DNA from: Streptomyces sp. NRRL WC-3618
GTDB lineage: Bacteria > Actinomycetota > Actinomycetes > Streptomycetales > Streptomycetaceae
Direction: 5' to 3'
NCBI RefSeq assembly: GCF_001280005.1
Contig: NZ_LGDW01000467.1
Location: forward strand, 119,163 to 183,162
DNA: 64,000 nt
Part shown: positions 45,838-55,422 of the stretch, piece after piece
Layout: every line of letters starts with the position of its first letter
How positions within the stretch are numbered: the first letter of the stretch is position 1
Position numbers and translations under genes: made by a program
Notes under the pieces: generated by a model
What the model was told of the DNA's origin: nothing
Seen by the model: the letters and a program-made list of their open reading frames with translations, nothing else
Databases searched by the model: none

Positions 45838-47067
45838 TCAGGCCGCCGGCACAGGCTGCCTGGCAGCCGCGCCCACCTCGCCGCCAGCGGCCCACCGTGC
45901 CGCAGGTCCCATCGCGTACGACGCGACCAGTGGGACCCCGCCCAGGAGCAGCCAGCCCGGGGTGCCCCAGCCCACCAGCAGGGCGGTGAGGACGAGGGGG
46001 CCCGCGGTACGGGCCACGGTGACGCCGGCGCCGAAGAAGCCCTGGTATTCGCCGACCCGGTCGGCCGGAGCCAGGTCGAACGACAGCTGCCAGGACCCCG
46101 CCGACTGTCCCATCTCGGCGACGACCTGAAGCACCGCGCCGACCACCAGGACGCCCACACTCACCCAGGGGCTCACCCCGGCCGACAGGACGAACACCGC
46201 GCACGCCGCGAGCATGACCCACCCGGAGCGCCGTACCGCGCGCGTGGCCGAACCGAGCCCCGTCACCCCGCGCGCCATCCGCACCTAGAACACCATCACC
46301 GCCCCGGTGTTGAGCACGAACAGCGCGGACACGACCCAGGCCGGAGCAGCGGTCCGCTCAGTGATCCACAGGGGGATGCCGAGGCTCAGCAACGGCATGC
46401 GCAGCAGCAGCACGGTGTTCAGCAGCGTCACCACGACGTACGGCCGGTCGCGCAGCACCCCGAGCCCGTGCGACGCCGTCGCGGCGACGGGCGCCACCGA
46501 CGGCAGCCGCAGCAGCAGGCCCGCGCACACCAGGAAACTCACCGCGTCCAGCGCGAACACCCCGAGATACGCCGCCCGCGTCCCGGCGCTCAGTGCGAGG
46601 CCGCCGAGCCCGGCGCCCACCGCGAGACCGGCGTTCAGCGTGGACTGGAGGTGGGCGAGCAGCCGTGTCCGGTCCCCGGCCGACACCAGCCCGGCGAGCA
46701 GCGCCTGCCGGGCCGCCGCGAGCCCGGACTGCGCGGACGCGTAGGCACAGGCCGCGATCAGGAACGGCACGAAGCCCCGCACGACGAGGAAGGACGCCAC
46801 CGCGGCTCCCGTGGCGAGCGCCAGCAGTACGGCGGTCCCGCGCGCCCCACGCCGGTCGGCGAGCCGCCCGAGTGGCACCCCGACCAGCGAGCCGACCGCC
46901 CAGGCGAGCGTCAGCCCGAGTCCCACGCGCGCGGGGGCGAGCCCGACGACGTGGGTGAAGTAGAGGGCGGAGGTGACGTAGTACGCCCCGTCGCCGACCG
47001 AATTGGTCAGCTGGGCCAGGGCGAGCACGCGCTGCGGGCCTGCGGGCGGCACGAGGGAGTTGGTCAT
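45838..47067 (-). pseudogene. MFS transporter interrupted by an amber codon
   Basis: A complete 12-helix MFS-type frame of 410 codons from ATG 47067, broken once by TAG at 46285-46287. The two halves are in the same frame and abut: the upstream half ends N-T-G-A-V-M-V-F and the downstream half continues V-R-M-A-R-G-V-T-G-L, so one CAG-to-TAG change (Gln to stop) explains the break. The first half (260 residues) has the usual D-R-R-G-A-R-G loop motif. Probably inactive unless read through. The MocR regulator upstream may have controlled it. Confidence 0.85.
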
Positions 47068-47103
47068 ACGCACGACGTTAGAAGCCCGGTGGACCGATGG
47101 GCA

Positions 47104-47135
47104 GGCCCAATAGTCGCGCCCTTTCATGGCCCAAT
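47104..47135. promoter_or_regulatory. Direct repeats in the MFS promoter, candidate MocR site
   Basis: GGCCCAAT at 47104-47111 and 47128-47135, same orientation, 24 bases apart, 37-68 bases upstream of the MFS start. MocR/PdxR regulators commonly bind direct repeats near their own locus. Confidence 0.4.
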
Positions 47136-47167
47136 TTCCTCCCCGACGGGACCGCGCTCAGCCGCCC

Positions 47168-48526
47168 TCAGCCGCCCTCCAGAACCCGCCCGAGCACCGC
47201 AAGCGCCTCCTCGTAGACCCGCTCCCGAGGCGTCCCGTACCCCACGACCAGCCCCTGCGCCCGCCCCGCCGCCACCGCGCCCGGCTCGTGCCAGTGCTCC
47301 CCGAGACACCCCACCGCGAGGCCCGCCTCCGCGGCCCGCGCCAGGATCTCCGCCTCGTCGGCCACCTCCACCAGGGCGTGCAGCCCCGCCGCGATCCCGC
47401 GCACCTTCGAACGCGCGCCCAGCAGGTCGACGAGCCGGTCCCGGCGGCGCCGGTAGCGCAGGCGGCACGCGCGCACGTGCCGGTCGTACGCGTGGCTGGT
47501 GATCAGTTCGGCGAGGGCCAGCTGACCGATGGTCTCGGTGTGGTGGTCGCTGTGCAGCTTGGCGTCGGCGACCGCGTCGACCAGGTGGGGCGGCAGCACC
47601 ATCCAGCCGAGGCGCAGGGCGGGCCCGAGCGTTTTGGAGGCGGTGCCGATATAGGCGACCTGCCCCGGAGCCATGCCCTGGAGAGCGCCGACGGGCTGTC
47701 TGTCGTACCGGAACTCCCCGTCGTAGTCGTCCTCGACGATCAGCCCGTCACGCGCGCGTGCCCAGTCGGTGAGCGCCCGACGCCGCTCAGGGTGCAGGGT
47801 CACGCCGGTCGGGTACTGGTGGGCGGGTGTGACGACGACCGCGGCGACCTCGCGCGGACCCGTCAACCCCTCGACCCGGACGCCCCGTTCGTCGATGCCC
47901 ACCGGCACGACCCGCCCGCCGGCCCGCCGGACGACCTCCCGGTGGAAGGGCAGCCCCGGGTCCTCCATGGCGATCGAGGCGCCGTCCAGCACACGTGTGA
48001 GGAGCGCGAGCCCCTGCACGTACCCGGAGGTGATCACGATCCGCTCCGGGGGCGCGAGCACGCCGCGGGCCCGCCCCAGGTAGTCCGACAGCGCCGTCCG
48101 CAGCTCGATCCGGCCGCGCGGATCGCCATAGTCGTACGCCGGGGAGGGCGCCGTCGCGATGGCCCGGCGCAGCGCCCGTAGCCAGGCGTCCGCCGGGAAC
48201 GTCGCCACGTCCGGGCTCCCGGGCCGCAGATCGAGACGAGGCACACGCGCGCGTGCGTGTGCCTCCGGCGGTTCGGCGCCCACGGATGGCAGCGCGGCCA
48301 CCTGCGTACCGGCCCCTTGCCGAGCGGTGAGATACCCCTCGGCGACAAGCTGGTCGTAGGCAGCCTTCACGGTCCCTCGGGACACACCGAGTTCGGTCGC
48401 GAGCCGCCGAGTGGCGGGCAGCAAGGCGCCGGGTGTCAACCGTCCGTCCCGCACGGCGTCACGCAGGGCCCGCTCGATCCCCGCGCGACGCCCTTCAGCG
48501 GCGATCACTTCCAGATGCAGATCCAC
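47168..48526 (-). CDS. MocR/PdxR-type GntR regulator with aminotransferase domain
   Basis: 452 residues. N-terminal GntR winged helix (about 10-75: G-V-S-R-G-T-V-K-A-A-Y-D-Q-L-V-A-E-G-Y) joined to a class I aminotransferase-like domain with the PLP lysine K298 in G-T-A-S-K-T-L-G-P-A-L-R-L-G-W and I-V-E-D-D-Y-D-G-E-F. MocR proteins use PLP as an effector rather than for catalysis and often regulate PLP synthesis or a neighbouring transporter. Same strand as the adjacent MFS pseudogene, 100 bases upstream of it. Confidence 0.93.
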   Translation of the reverse strand: MDLHLEVIAAEGRRAGIERALRDAVRDGRLTPGALLPATRRLATELGVSRGTVKAAYDQLVAEGYLTARQGAGTQVAALPSVGAEPPEAHARARVPRLDLRPGSPDVATFPADAWLRALRRAIATAPSPAYDYGDPRGRIELRTALSDYLGRARGVLAPPERIVITSGYVQGLALLTRVLDGASIAMEDPGLPFHREVVRRAGGRVVPVGIDERGVRVEGLTGPREVAAVVVTPAHQYPTGVTLHPERRRALTDWARARDGLIVEDDYDGEFRYDRQPVGALQGMAPGQVAYIGTASKTLGPALRLGWMVLPPHLVDAVADAKLHSDHHTETIGQLALAELITSHAYDRHVRACRLRYRRRRDRLVDLLGARSKVRGIAAGLHALVEVADEAEILARAAEAGLAVGCLGEHWHEPGAVAAGRAQGLVVGYGTPRERVYEEALAVLGRVLEGG

Positions 48527-48613
48527 ACCAACCCCCAGGGGCGCGGGGCTGTGGTGAATTTGCGGCTACCGCCGCGTGGGCGCGACCAGCCACGAACTAC
48601 CCGCAGACGAAAC

Positions 48614-50086
48614 TCAACCCTTGAGGCGCGCCATCCAAGCCTCCACGTCATCAGACCGCCGAGGAAGCCCATCCGACAGATTCCGATTCCCGGACTCCGT
48701 CACCAGGATGTCGTCCTCGATCCGCACCCCGATACCCCGGTACTCCACAGGCACGGTCAGATCATCAGCCTGGAAGTAGAGCCCGGGCTCAACCGTCAGC
48801 ACCATCCCCGGCTCCAACGTCCCGTCGACATAGGACTCCACCCGCGCCGCCGCACAGTCGTGAACGTCCATGCCGAGCATGTGCCCGGTGCCATGCAGCG
48901 TCCACCTCCGCTGCAACCCCAGCTCCAGCACCCGCTCCACGGGCCCCTCGACAAGCCCCCACTCCACGATCCGCTCGGCCAGCACCCGCTGCGCCGCATC
49001 GTGGAAGTCCCGGTACTTGCCCCCGGGCAGAACGGCCGCGATACCGGCCTCCTGGGCGTCGTACACCGCGTCGTAGATCTTCTTCTGGATCTCGCTGTAC
49101 GTGCCGTTGATCGGCAGCGTCCGCGTGACGTCGGCCGTGTAGTACGTGTGCGTCTCGACGCCCGCGTCCAGCAGCAGCAGCTCACCGGAGCGCACGGCCC
49201 CGTCGTTGCGCACCCAGTGCAGCGTGCAGGCGTGCGGGCCGGCGGCGCAGATGGAGCCGTAGCCGACATCGTTGCCCTCCACGCGCGCGCGGAGGAAGAA
49301 CGTTCCCTCGATGTACCGCTCACTGGTCGCCTCGGCCTTGTCGAGGACCTTCACCACGTCCTCGAAGCCACGCACCGTCGAGTCGACGGCCTTCTGCAGC
49401 TCACCGATCTCGAACTCGTCCTTGACCAGCCGCGCCTCGGAGAGGAAGACCCGCAGTTCCTCGTCGCGCTCGGCGGTGACCTTGTCGGTCAGCGCGGCCT
49501 CGATACCGGCGTCGAACCCGCGTACGACCCGCACCGGTCCGGTGGCCTCCGTCAGCGCACCGGCCAGCTCACGCACGTCCGCGGCGGGAATGCCGTACAG
49601 CTGTTCGGCCTCGGTGAGCGAGTGCCGGCGGCCGACCCACAGCTCGCCCTGTCCCGAGAGCCAGAACTCGCCGTTCTCGCGGTCGGAGCGGGGAAGGAGG
49701 TAGATCGTCGCCTTGTGACCGTCGGCGACCGGCTCCAGGACAAGGACGCCGTCCTCCGTCTGGTTCCCGGTCAGATACGCGTACTCGACCGAGGCCCGGA
49801 ACGGGTACTCCGTGTCGTTCGAACGCGTTTTCAAATTGCCGGAGGGGATCACCAGACGCTCGCCCGGGAAGCGCGCGGACAGCGCGGCGCGGCGGGCAGC
49901 GGTGTGCCCGGCCTGCGCGATGGGCTCGAGACCCGTCAGCTCGGTGTCGGCCCAGCCGGACTTCATGCTCTCGGCAAGCTCGTCGGTCACGCCCGGGTAC
50001 AGGCCGTTCTTCCGCTGCTTGATGGGCTCTTCGGGCTCGGTCTCAGTCTCCGGGGTCACCGGATTGAGCTCGTCCGCCACGGTCAT
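48614..50086 (-). CDS. Xaa-Pro aminopeptidase (M24B)
   Basis: 490 residues. N-terminal creatinase-like domain to about 240, then the pita-bread M24 domain with the five metal ligands in order: the Asp of L-L-L-D-A-G, the Asp of T-A-D-V-T-R-T, the His of H-G-T-G-H-M-L-G, and the Glu residues of T-V-E-P-G-L-Y and R-I-E-D-D-I. It removes an N-terminal residue preceding proline. Streptomyces have two similar PepP proteins, so the symbol number is not given. Confidence 0.94.
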   Translation of the reverse strand: MTVADELNPVTPETETEPEEPIKQRKNGLYPGVTDELAESMKSGWADTELTGLEPIAQAGHTAARRAALSARFPGERLVIPSGNLKTRSNDTEYPFRASVEYAYLTGNQTEDGVLVLEPVADGHKATIYLLPRSDRENGEFWLSGQGELWVGRRHSLTEAEQLYGIPAADVRELAGALTEATGPVRVVRGFDAGIEAALTDKVTAERDEELRVFLSEARLVKDEFEIGELQKAVDSTVRGFEDVVKVLDKAEATSERYIEGTFFLRARVEGNDVGYGSICAAGPHACTLHWVRNDGAVRSGELLLLDAGVETHTYYTADVTRTLPINGTYSEIQKKIYDAVYDAQEAGIAAVLPGGKYRDFHDAAQRVLAERIVEWGLVEGPVERVLELGLQRRWTLHGTGHMLGMDVHDCAAARVESYVDGTLEPGMVLTVEPGLYFQADDLTVPVEYRGIGVRIEDDILVTESGNRNLSDGLPRRSDDVEAWMARLKG

Positions 50087-50167
50087 CCTCCTAGATACGG
50101 CACTGGACCCCGTCCATCGTACGGTCGTACGGGACGGGGCCCAGAGGTGCTCCGGACGAGCGGCGGT

Positions 50168-51583
50168 TCACTCGAACCGCGCCGACAGCAGCACGACGTC
50201 CTCCTGACCGTCCGACGCGTCCAGCTCGTCCGGCAGCATGCTCCGTAGGACGTGGTCGGCGATCGCGCCCGGATCGTCCCTCAGTTGCCTGGGTACGCCG
50301 GCCGCCGCCGCATGCAGCCGGGAGAAGGCCCGGTCCACCGGGTCGCCGGTTCGGTACAGCAGCCCGTCGGTGTAGAGCAGAACCGTCTCTCCGGGCTCGG
50401 TCCGGAACTCCACGCTGGGCGCCTCCCAGCAGGTGAGCATCCCGAGTGGTGCCGACACGGTGGTCTCCACGAACTCCGTGCGCCGCTCGCCGATCACCAG
50501 CGGCGGGCAGTGCCCGGCGCCGGCCAGCGTGATCTTGCGCAGCGCGGGCTCGCAGTACGCGAACAGGGCGGTGGCGCAGCGGGCGGGCTCGGTGAGGCGC
50601 AGAAGCAGCTCCAGGTCGGAGAGGACCGCCACCGGGTCCTCGCCCTCCATCACGGCGTACGCACGCAGGGAGGCCCGCAGACGGCCCATCGCGGCGATCG
50701 CGCTGGGCCCCGAGCCGGTCACCGCGCCCACGGCCAGGCCGAGGGCCGCGTCCGGGAGCGGCAGCGCGTCGTACCAGTCGCCGCCGCCGCGCGGGCCGGT
50801 GCGGTGCCGGGCGGCGAGCTGGACACCGGCCGTCCGGGGCAGGCGGGCGGGCAGCAGCTCAGCGGAAATCGTCCGCACGCACGCGCGTGTGCGCTCCACT
50901 TCGACCAGCCGGGCCAGGTGCTCGGTCGCGTGCCGCACGTACAGGCCGACGAGGTGGCGCTGGCGTTCGACCGGCTCCGCGGGCTCGTCGTACAGCCAGA
51001 CGGCGGCGCCGAGGCGGCCCGCGGACTCGGTGGTCAGGGGGAGCGCGTAGCTCGCCGCGTAGCCGAGGCGGGCGGCCACCTCGCGGTGGCGGGGGTCGAG
51101 ACCGTCCTCGGCGAGGAGGTCGGGGTGTGTGATGTCGCTCTCGCCGCCCGGCAGCCCGGCGGCCGTGTCGAGGAGCTGCCCGTACGGCATCGCTACGCGC
51201 GGGATCGTCTCGATGTGCCCGAGGTCGGCGCGGGCCAGCCCCAGGCCGATGGTGGTGTCGGGGCCGAGGCCGTCACCCGGTTCCAGGACGACGAGACCGC
51301 GCCGGGCGCCCACGAGAGCGGATCCGGCGCGCAGCAGTTCCTGGAGGGCGTCGGCGAGTGTTGCCGTGCGCGCCAGGCGCTCGGTGAGCTCGTGCAGTGT
51401 TGTGAGGTCGGACACCCAGGCGGCGAGGCGGTCCTGCAGAAGGGCACCGGGGCCGTTCGGGCAGGTCAGTGCGTTGGTGTCCGCAGGGGCGGCCGGGGAT
51501 GCGGGCGCGGGCGCGACAGTGTGTGCGGGCGAGGGAACCGTTGAATCGATTCCAGCCACTTTCGGGAGGTGCGGGGCGTTCAT
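50168..51583 (-). CDS. GAF-PP2C (SpoIIE-type) phosphatase
   Basis: 471 residues. Ala/Pro-rich start (1-40), a GAF sensor domain (about 60-220) and a PP2C-like phosphatase domain with G-G-D-W-Y-D-A near 275, then L-L-Y-T-D-G-L and G-Q-E-D-V-V-L-L. The G-D-W-Y-D block and the last D-G/E-D supply metal ligands. Such proteins dephosphorylate anti-anti-sigma factors in the partner-switching networks to which the two HATPase proteins of this window belong. Confidence 0.9.
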   Translation of the reverse strand: MNAPHLPKVAGIDSTVPSPAHTVAPAPASPAAPADTNALTCPNGPGALLQDRLAAWVSDLTTLHELTERLARTATLADALQELLRAGSALVGARRGLVVLEPGDGLGPDTTIGLGLARADLGHIETIPRVAMPYGQLLDTAAGLPGGESDITHPDLLAEDGLDPRHREVAARLGYAASYALPLTTESAGRLGAAVWLYDEPAEPVERQRHLVGLYVRHATEHLARLVEVERTRACVRTISAELLPARLPRTAGVQLAARHRTGPRGGGDWYDALPLPDAALGLAVGAVTGSGPSAIAAMGRLRASLRAYAVMEGEDPVAVLSDLELLLRLTEPARCATALFAYCEPALRKITLAGAGHCPPLVIGERRTEFVETTVSAPLGMLTCWEAPSVEFRTEPGETVLLYTDGLLYRTGDPVDRAFSRLHAAAAGVPRQLRDDPGAIADHVLRSMLPDELDASDGQEDVVLLSARFE

Positions 51584-52198
51584 GGCGTCCGGCCTTCCGA
51601 CCGGCGCTTATTGCTCAATAGCATCGCAAACCCCCATGTGATTCTGCGTCGCTAGCAGTGTCTCCACATGTACACGCACTCGTGAGGGGATGTCCAGCAT
51701 TGTCCTGCCGGGATTCCTGGTGTCCGTGGGTTTCCCGGTGTCCCCTTGCGAAAAGCCGAAGTTGGCCTAAAACTGACTCGGGTAGTGGGTTATTGAGGTC
51801 GACTGGCCTGGTTCGACGGAGCGTTACAGCGGTCTTGATGGGTACGTACTCGGTGAAGGCCAGGGGTGGTTGTGGAAACCGCCCGGAACCTGGCGACGGA
51901 CCCGGGCGTCTTAACCACCGACGACCGTGCCCCATCCTCCCTTGGCGGAGGCGGAGAGAAACAGCGGGACGGCAAAACGCCAGACTCCGCCACCCCGCGC
52001 CATGCCCATGCTTTTGATGAACGCAGTATGGACGCGGACACAGCCAATGCTCGGCGCTCGGCGCACAGGGGGGCTGCCCCTTGCCTCCCACGGGTGGGAT
52101 GCGCCAGAAGGTACGCACAGTGAAGTGATCTGCACATGACGTGATGTTGATGTGGCCCACGGTGTTGCCAGGCGTGCAACGGAAAGGAACGAGCGCTC
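51584..52198. other. 615-base divergent intergenic region
   Basis: Separates the phosphatase (leftward) and the primase-polymerase-like gene (rightward). Small open frames exist on both strands but show no conserved-looking features or good ribosome binding sites. Nothing further is seen apart from the ggaaaggaacgagcg ribosome binding site at its right end. Confidence 0.55.
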
Positions 52199-52873
52199 AT
52201 GCGCGAGATCCTCGGAAGGCTCGGAAGGCGACGCAGGCTCCTGTCCCGGCGTGACGGCGGGAAGCCTGAGGTGCTCGGCGCGGCTCTGATGTTCGCGACC
52301 GGATGGCAGTGGCCCGTACTCCCGGGCGTGGCACCGGATCCACAGGGGCGCGCGCGCTGCGGCTGCCCTGATCCGGAGTGCACGGTTCCCGGCGCTCACC
52401 CGTTCGAACCCGGCCTGCTCGCGGCCACCACCGACGAGCGCATGGTGCGCTGGTGGTGGACCAACCGGCCGACGGCCCCCATCATCCTCGCCACCGGCGG
52501 CGCGGCCCCGTGCGCGGTCAGCCTGCCTGCTTTGGCCGCGGCCCGCGCGCTCGACGCCCTGGACCGCAAGGGCATGCGCCTGGGTCCGGTCGTCGCGGCC
52601 CCCACCCGCTGGTCGCTGCTCGTGAAGCCGTACACGATGGAACAGCTGGGCGAGCTGCTGTACGCGAAGGACTTCGTGCCTGGTTCCCTCCGCTTCCACA
52701 GCGAGGGCGGCTACATCGCGCTGCCCCCGTCCGAGACCGGCCAGGGCCAGATCCGCTGGGAGCGCGCCCCGCTGCCCGGCTCGGCCTCGCCCTGGGTGCC
52801 CGATGTCGAGGCCGTGGTGGACGCCGTGGTCGAGGCTCTCACTCGTACGGGTGTGAGCGCGCCCGAGTTGTAG
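52199..52873 (+). CDS. Bifunctional DNA primase/polymerase-like domain protein
   Basis: 224 residues. The pattern W-P-V-L-P-G-V-A followed by a cysteine cluster (C-G-C-P-D-P-E-C), then H-P, W-W-W-T-N-R-P-T-A-P-I-I-L-A-T-G matches the prim-pol N-terminal domain common in Streptomyces chromosomal proteins. The catalytic acidic set of active AEP polymerases is not obvious, so it may be a non-catalytic relative. Standalone gene with no replication neighbours. Confidence 0.8.
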   Translation: MREILGRLGRRRRLLSRRDGGKPEVLGAALMFATGWQWPVLPGVAPDPQGRARCGCPDPECTVPGAHPFEPGLLAATTDERMVRWWWTNRPTAPIILATGGAAPCAVSLPALAAARALDALDRKGMRLGPVVAAPTRWSLLVKPYTMEQLGELLYAKDFVPGSLRFHSEGGYIALPPSETGQGQIRWERAPLPGSASPWVPDVEAVVDAVVEALTRTGVSAPEL

Positions 52874-52929
52874 GGGTGTCGGGCGCGCGGACAACCGGGC
52901 GCCCGTCCCCTGTCGTTATGTTCAGCTCC

Positions 52930-53517
52930 ATGAACCTCCGTCTGCTCGCGCTCTCGGGCGTCGTGGCGCTCACGGTCGCGCTGCCGCTGGCCGTGGCGTC
53001 CGCGGGGCCCGTGGGCGACGCGGACCGCGACGCCCTCCTTTCTCTGATGCCGGAAGCAGGCCCAAAGGAGACCCCTGAGGAGAGCCCCGAGAAGGGCTCT
53101 CAGGACGGCAAGGTGCGAGAAGCCGCCGATCCCTCCGCCGATTCCCCGCTGCTGCTGGGCCTGGGACTCGCCACTGCCGCTCGCTGCGGTCCCGAACTCA
53201 CCTCCCCCGACGGCATCGAGGCACAGACCTGTGTCCTGTCGCAGGGGGAGGAGACCTGGGCGCGCACCTACTACCGCAACGCGACCGGCCACGAACTGAC
53301 GTCCGAGCTGAGCCTCATGGGGCCCGACGCCCGCACAGTGCAGCTGCGGTGCGCGGTGGGTGCCGACGACGAGCCGGGGATGTGCGAGACGCCCAGGGAA
53401 CGCACGGCGGGCGAGCCGGGGGCGTACACGGCTGTCGTGGAGTTCGCGGGAGCGGGCGAGCAGGGACCGCTGCTGCTGCGGTCGGGGAGCAACTCCGGGG
53501 CAACTGACGGGAGTTGA
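52930..53517 (+). CDS. Secreted protein, function unknown
   Basis: 195 residues. Signal peptide (L-R-L-L-A-L-S-G-V-V-A-L-T-V-A-L-P, cleavage near A-S-A-G), an acidic linker rich in Pro/Glu/Lys, and a C-terminal domain (about 75-180) with four Cys that may form two disulfides. ATG 52930 puts the signal peptide at the N-terminus; an in-frame ATG at 52918 is also possible. Neither has a good ribosome binding site. Confidence 0.75.
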   Translation: MNLRLLALSGVVALTVALPLAVASAGPVGDADRDALLSLMPEAGPKETPEESPEKGSQDGKVREAADPSADSPLLLGLGLATAARCGPELTSPDGIEAQTCVLSQGEETWARTYYRNATGHELTSELSLMGPDARTVQLRCAVGADDEPGMCETPRERTAGEPGAYTAVVEFAGAGEQGPLLLRSGSNSGATDGS

Positions 53518-53558
53518 CGCTCGGCCCGGTTTCGTACAGAAGCCCGGGTACAGAAAGA

Positions 53559-53596
53559 CCCGGTTGCTGGCGACGGGGGATGCACCAGCAACCGGG
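53559..53596 (+). terminator. Hairpin terminator
   Basis: Perfect 12-bp stem (53559-53570 with 53585-53596), 14-base loop, 41 bases after the secreted-protein stop. Confidence 0.75.
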
Positions 53597-53687
53597 CAAC
53601 TACAACGCTAACAAGAGATCGGCTGTTCGCAAATTCGATCTCGGCTATTCGGACACCGATTCCCTTGGTTTCACAGGGAGTTGTGGC

Positions 53688-53719
53688 CGGATTCACGGGC
53701 ATCGGCGCCCGTGAATCCG
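53688..53719 (-). terminator. Hairpin terminator of the DUF5926 gene
   Basis: Perfect 13-bp stem (53688-53700 with 53707-53719) and 6-base loop, 8 bases past the stop of the leftward gene. Confidence 0.78.
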
Positions 53720-53727
53720 ACGGGGCG

Positions 53728-54717
53728 TCAGCTGAGAGTCACCTGTCGGTTGGTCAGGCCGCCGCGGGCGCGCCGCTCCTCCGGAGTGAGCGGGGCGTCC
53801 GTGGCCAGGGCGGTGGCGAGACGCTCGGCGAACTCGGCGGCCGGCTTCTCGACGTCCTCCGCGGTGACGCCGGTCGGCAGGTCCCAGACCGGGACCGTGA
53901 GGCCGTGCGCGCGGAAGGAGCCCACCAGGCGGGTGCCCTCGCCCAGGCTGGACCGCCCGGCCGCGTGGAGGCGCGCGAGGGCGTCGAGCAGCTGGTCCTC
54001 GCCGTGCGGCATCACCCAGCGCAGGTGGTTCTTGTCGGGCGTCTCGCACCAGTACGCGGCGTCGACGCCCGTCAGCTTCACGGTCGGGATGGCCGCGTCG
54101 TTCGCCCGCTCCAGGGAAGCGGTGACGTCGGCCGTGGCGTTCTGCGCGTCCGGAACCCAGAACTCGAAGCCCGTGTGCACAACTGGCTCGAACGCGCCTT
54201 CGGGGTCGAGCAGGTCCTGCAGTCGCGGGCTCTCGGCCGGGGCCCGGCGGCCCTGGACGGGCGTGCCGGGCTCGGCGACGAGCGCGCGCTGCAGGGTGTC
54301 GGCGAGGTCGCGGCTGATGTCTCCGGACGCCGTGTCGTTCTGCAGCCCGAGCAGGACCGAGCCGTCGTCGCGGCGCAGCGCGGGCCACGCCATCGGCAGA
54401 ACCGTCGCGAGTGTGACGGAGGGAACGCCCTCGGGGAGGCCTGCCTTCAGGGTCAGCTCCACCGTGGCGGCGGGGACCAGCTCGCGCAGGGCCACCCAGT
54501 CGCACTCGCCGGGCAGGCCCTCGAAGGGCCGGTGCACCAGTTCGGTCACCGCGTGCGCGGCGGCCCGGCCGTGACAGGCCTTGTAGCGCCGGCCGCTGTT
54601 GCAGGGGCAGGGCTCGCGGGCGCCGACAACGGGAACGTCTCCGTCAGCGCCTCCGGCGTGGGCCCGGTCGGACTGCTGAGGCCGCGAGGCCTTCGTCTGG
54701 GGTCGCTTCTTGGCCAT
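53728..54717 (-). CDS. SEC-C motif DUF5926 family protein
   Basis: 329 residues. Basic N-terminus (M-A-K-K-R-P-Q-T-K) and a SEC-C zinc motif at about 37-50: C-P-C-N-S-G-R-R-Y-K-A-C-H. The rest matches the actinobacterial DUF5926 family and has no assigned role. SEC-C domains bind zinc and occur in SecA and many unrelated proteins. ATG 54717 has the conserved Lys-rich start. Confidence 0.87.
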   Translation of the reverse strand: MAKKRPQTKASRPQQSDRAHAGGADGDVPVVGAREPCPCNSGRRYKACHGRAAAHAVTELVHRPFEGLPGECDWVALRELVPAATVELTLKAGLPEGVPSVTLATVLPMAWPALRRDDGSVLLGLQNDTASGDISRDLADTLQRALVAEPGTPVQGRRAPAESPRLQDLLDPEGAFEPVVHTGFEFWVPDAQNATADVTASLERANDAAIPTVKLTGVDAAYWCETPDKNHLRWVMPHGEDQLLDALARLHAAGRSSLGEGTRLVGSFRAHGLTVPVWDLPTGVTAEDVEKPAAEFAERLATALATDAPLTPEERRARGGLTNRQVTLS

Positions 54718-54792
54718 CGTGGGTGTCTCCCGGTTACGGCTCGTCTCGTACTGGCGCGAGCCTAGCCGCTCGTACGACGGCCGACGGGACCC

Positions 54793-54801
54793 TGTGGACA
54801 A
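54793..54801. promoter_or_regulatory. DnaA box upstream of the DUF5926 gene
   Basis: TGTGGACAA, reverse complement of TTGTCCACA, the preferred Streptomyces DnaA box; single copy. Confidence 0.5.
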
Positions 54802-54870
54802 CGCACCGCACACCGGCAGCCGGACCCGTGGACGACGGACCGCCGCCGGGGTGTGGTGTGCCGTGCGCCG

Positions 54871-55422
54871 TCAGTCCATGTCGTCGAACGCGTCCGCGAA
54901 GTCCAGGTCGGGTATCGCGGACATCGAGCGCGCCGTGACACGGGTGGCGAAGTCCGTACGCCGGTGGCCCGATCCCGGGTCATGGCCGTTGTCGCTGACC
55001 ACGGCCCACACCGTGACCTCGCCGCGCGTGTCGTCCCGGACGCCCCAGTCGTTGGCCAGCGCCGTGATGATGTTCAGCCCGCGACCGCCGTGCGCCGTGA
55101 CCGAGGGGGTCGACGGAACCGGGCGGGTCGGGCCGCCGCCGTCCGTCACTTCCACGATGAGTCTGCCGCCGGAGTCCACGCGCCACGCGGCCCGGACGTC
55201 GCCGTCACCGGCCAGGGCCTCGCCCAGTGGCCGACCGTGTTTGCACGCATTGCTCAGAAGTTCGGACAGGATCAACACAGCGTCGTCGATGACCGATTCC
55301 GCCACACCGCCCGTGCGCAGCTGATCACGCATCCGGTGTCTTGCTTTCCCCACGCCCGCAGGGCCATGGGGAACGGCCATGCTCGACGACGTGGGCACCT
55401 CCTGTGCCACCACCAACGCCAC
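54871..55422 (-). CDS. HATPase (RsbW-like) regulatory protein
   Basis: 183 residues. GHKL domain with N box I-L-S-E-L-L-S-N-A-C-K-H-G, G1 V-T-D-G-G-G and G2 H-G-G-R-G-L-N-I-I. GTG 55422 chosen because AAAGGAGG lies 8 bases upstream; the longer frame to 55623 has no such site. Same type as the protein at 40831 but with an acidic C-terminal tail (D-L-D-F-A-D-A-F-D-D-M-D). Confidence 0.88.
   Translation of the reverse strand: MALVVAQEVPTSSSMAVPHGPAGVGKARHRMRDQLRTGGVAESVIDDAVLILSELLSNACKHGRPLGEALAGDGDVRAAWRVDSGGRLIVEVTDGGGPTRPVPSTPSVTAHGGRGLNIITALANDWGVRDDTRGEVTVWAVVSDNGHDPGSGHRRTDFATRVTARSMSAIPDLDFADAFDDMD

Noticed and set aside
51658..52017. Small ORFs between the phosphatase and prim-pol genes
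   Set aside because: Arg/Pro-rich, no start signals; treated as non-coding.
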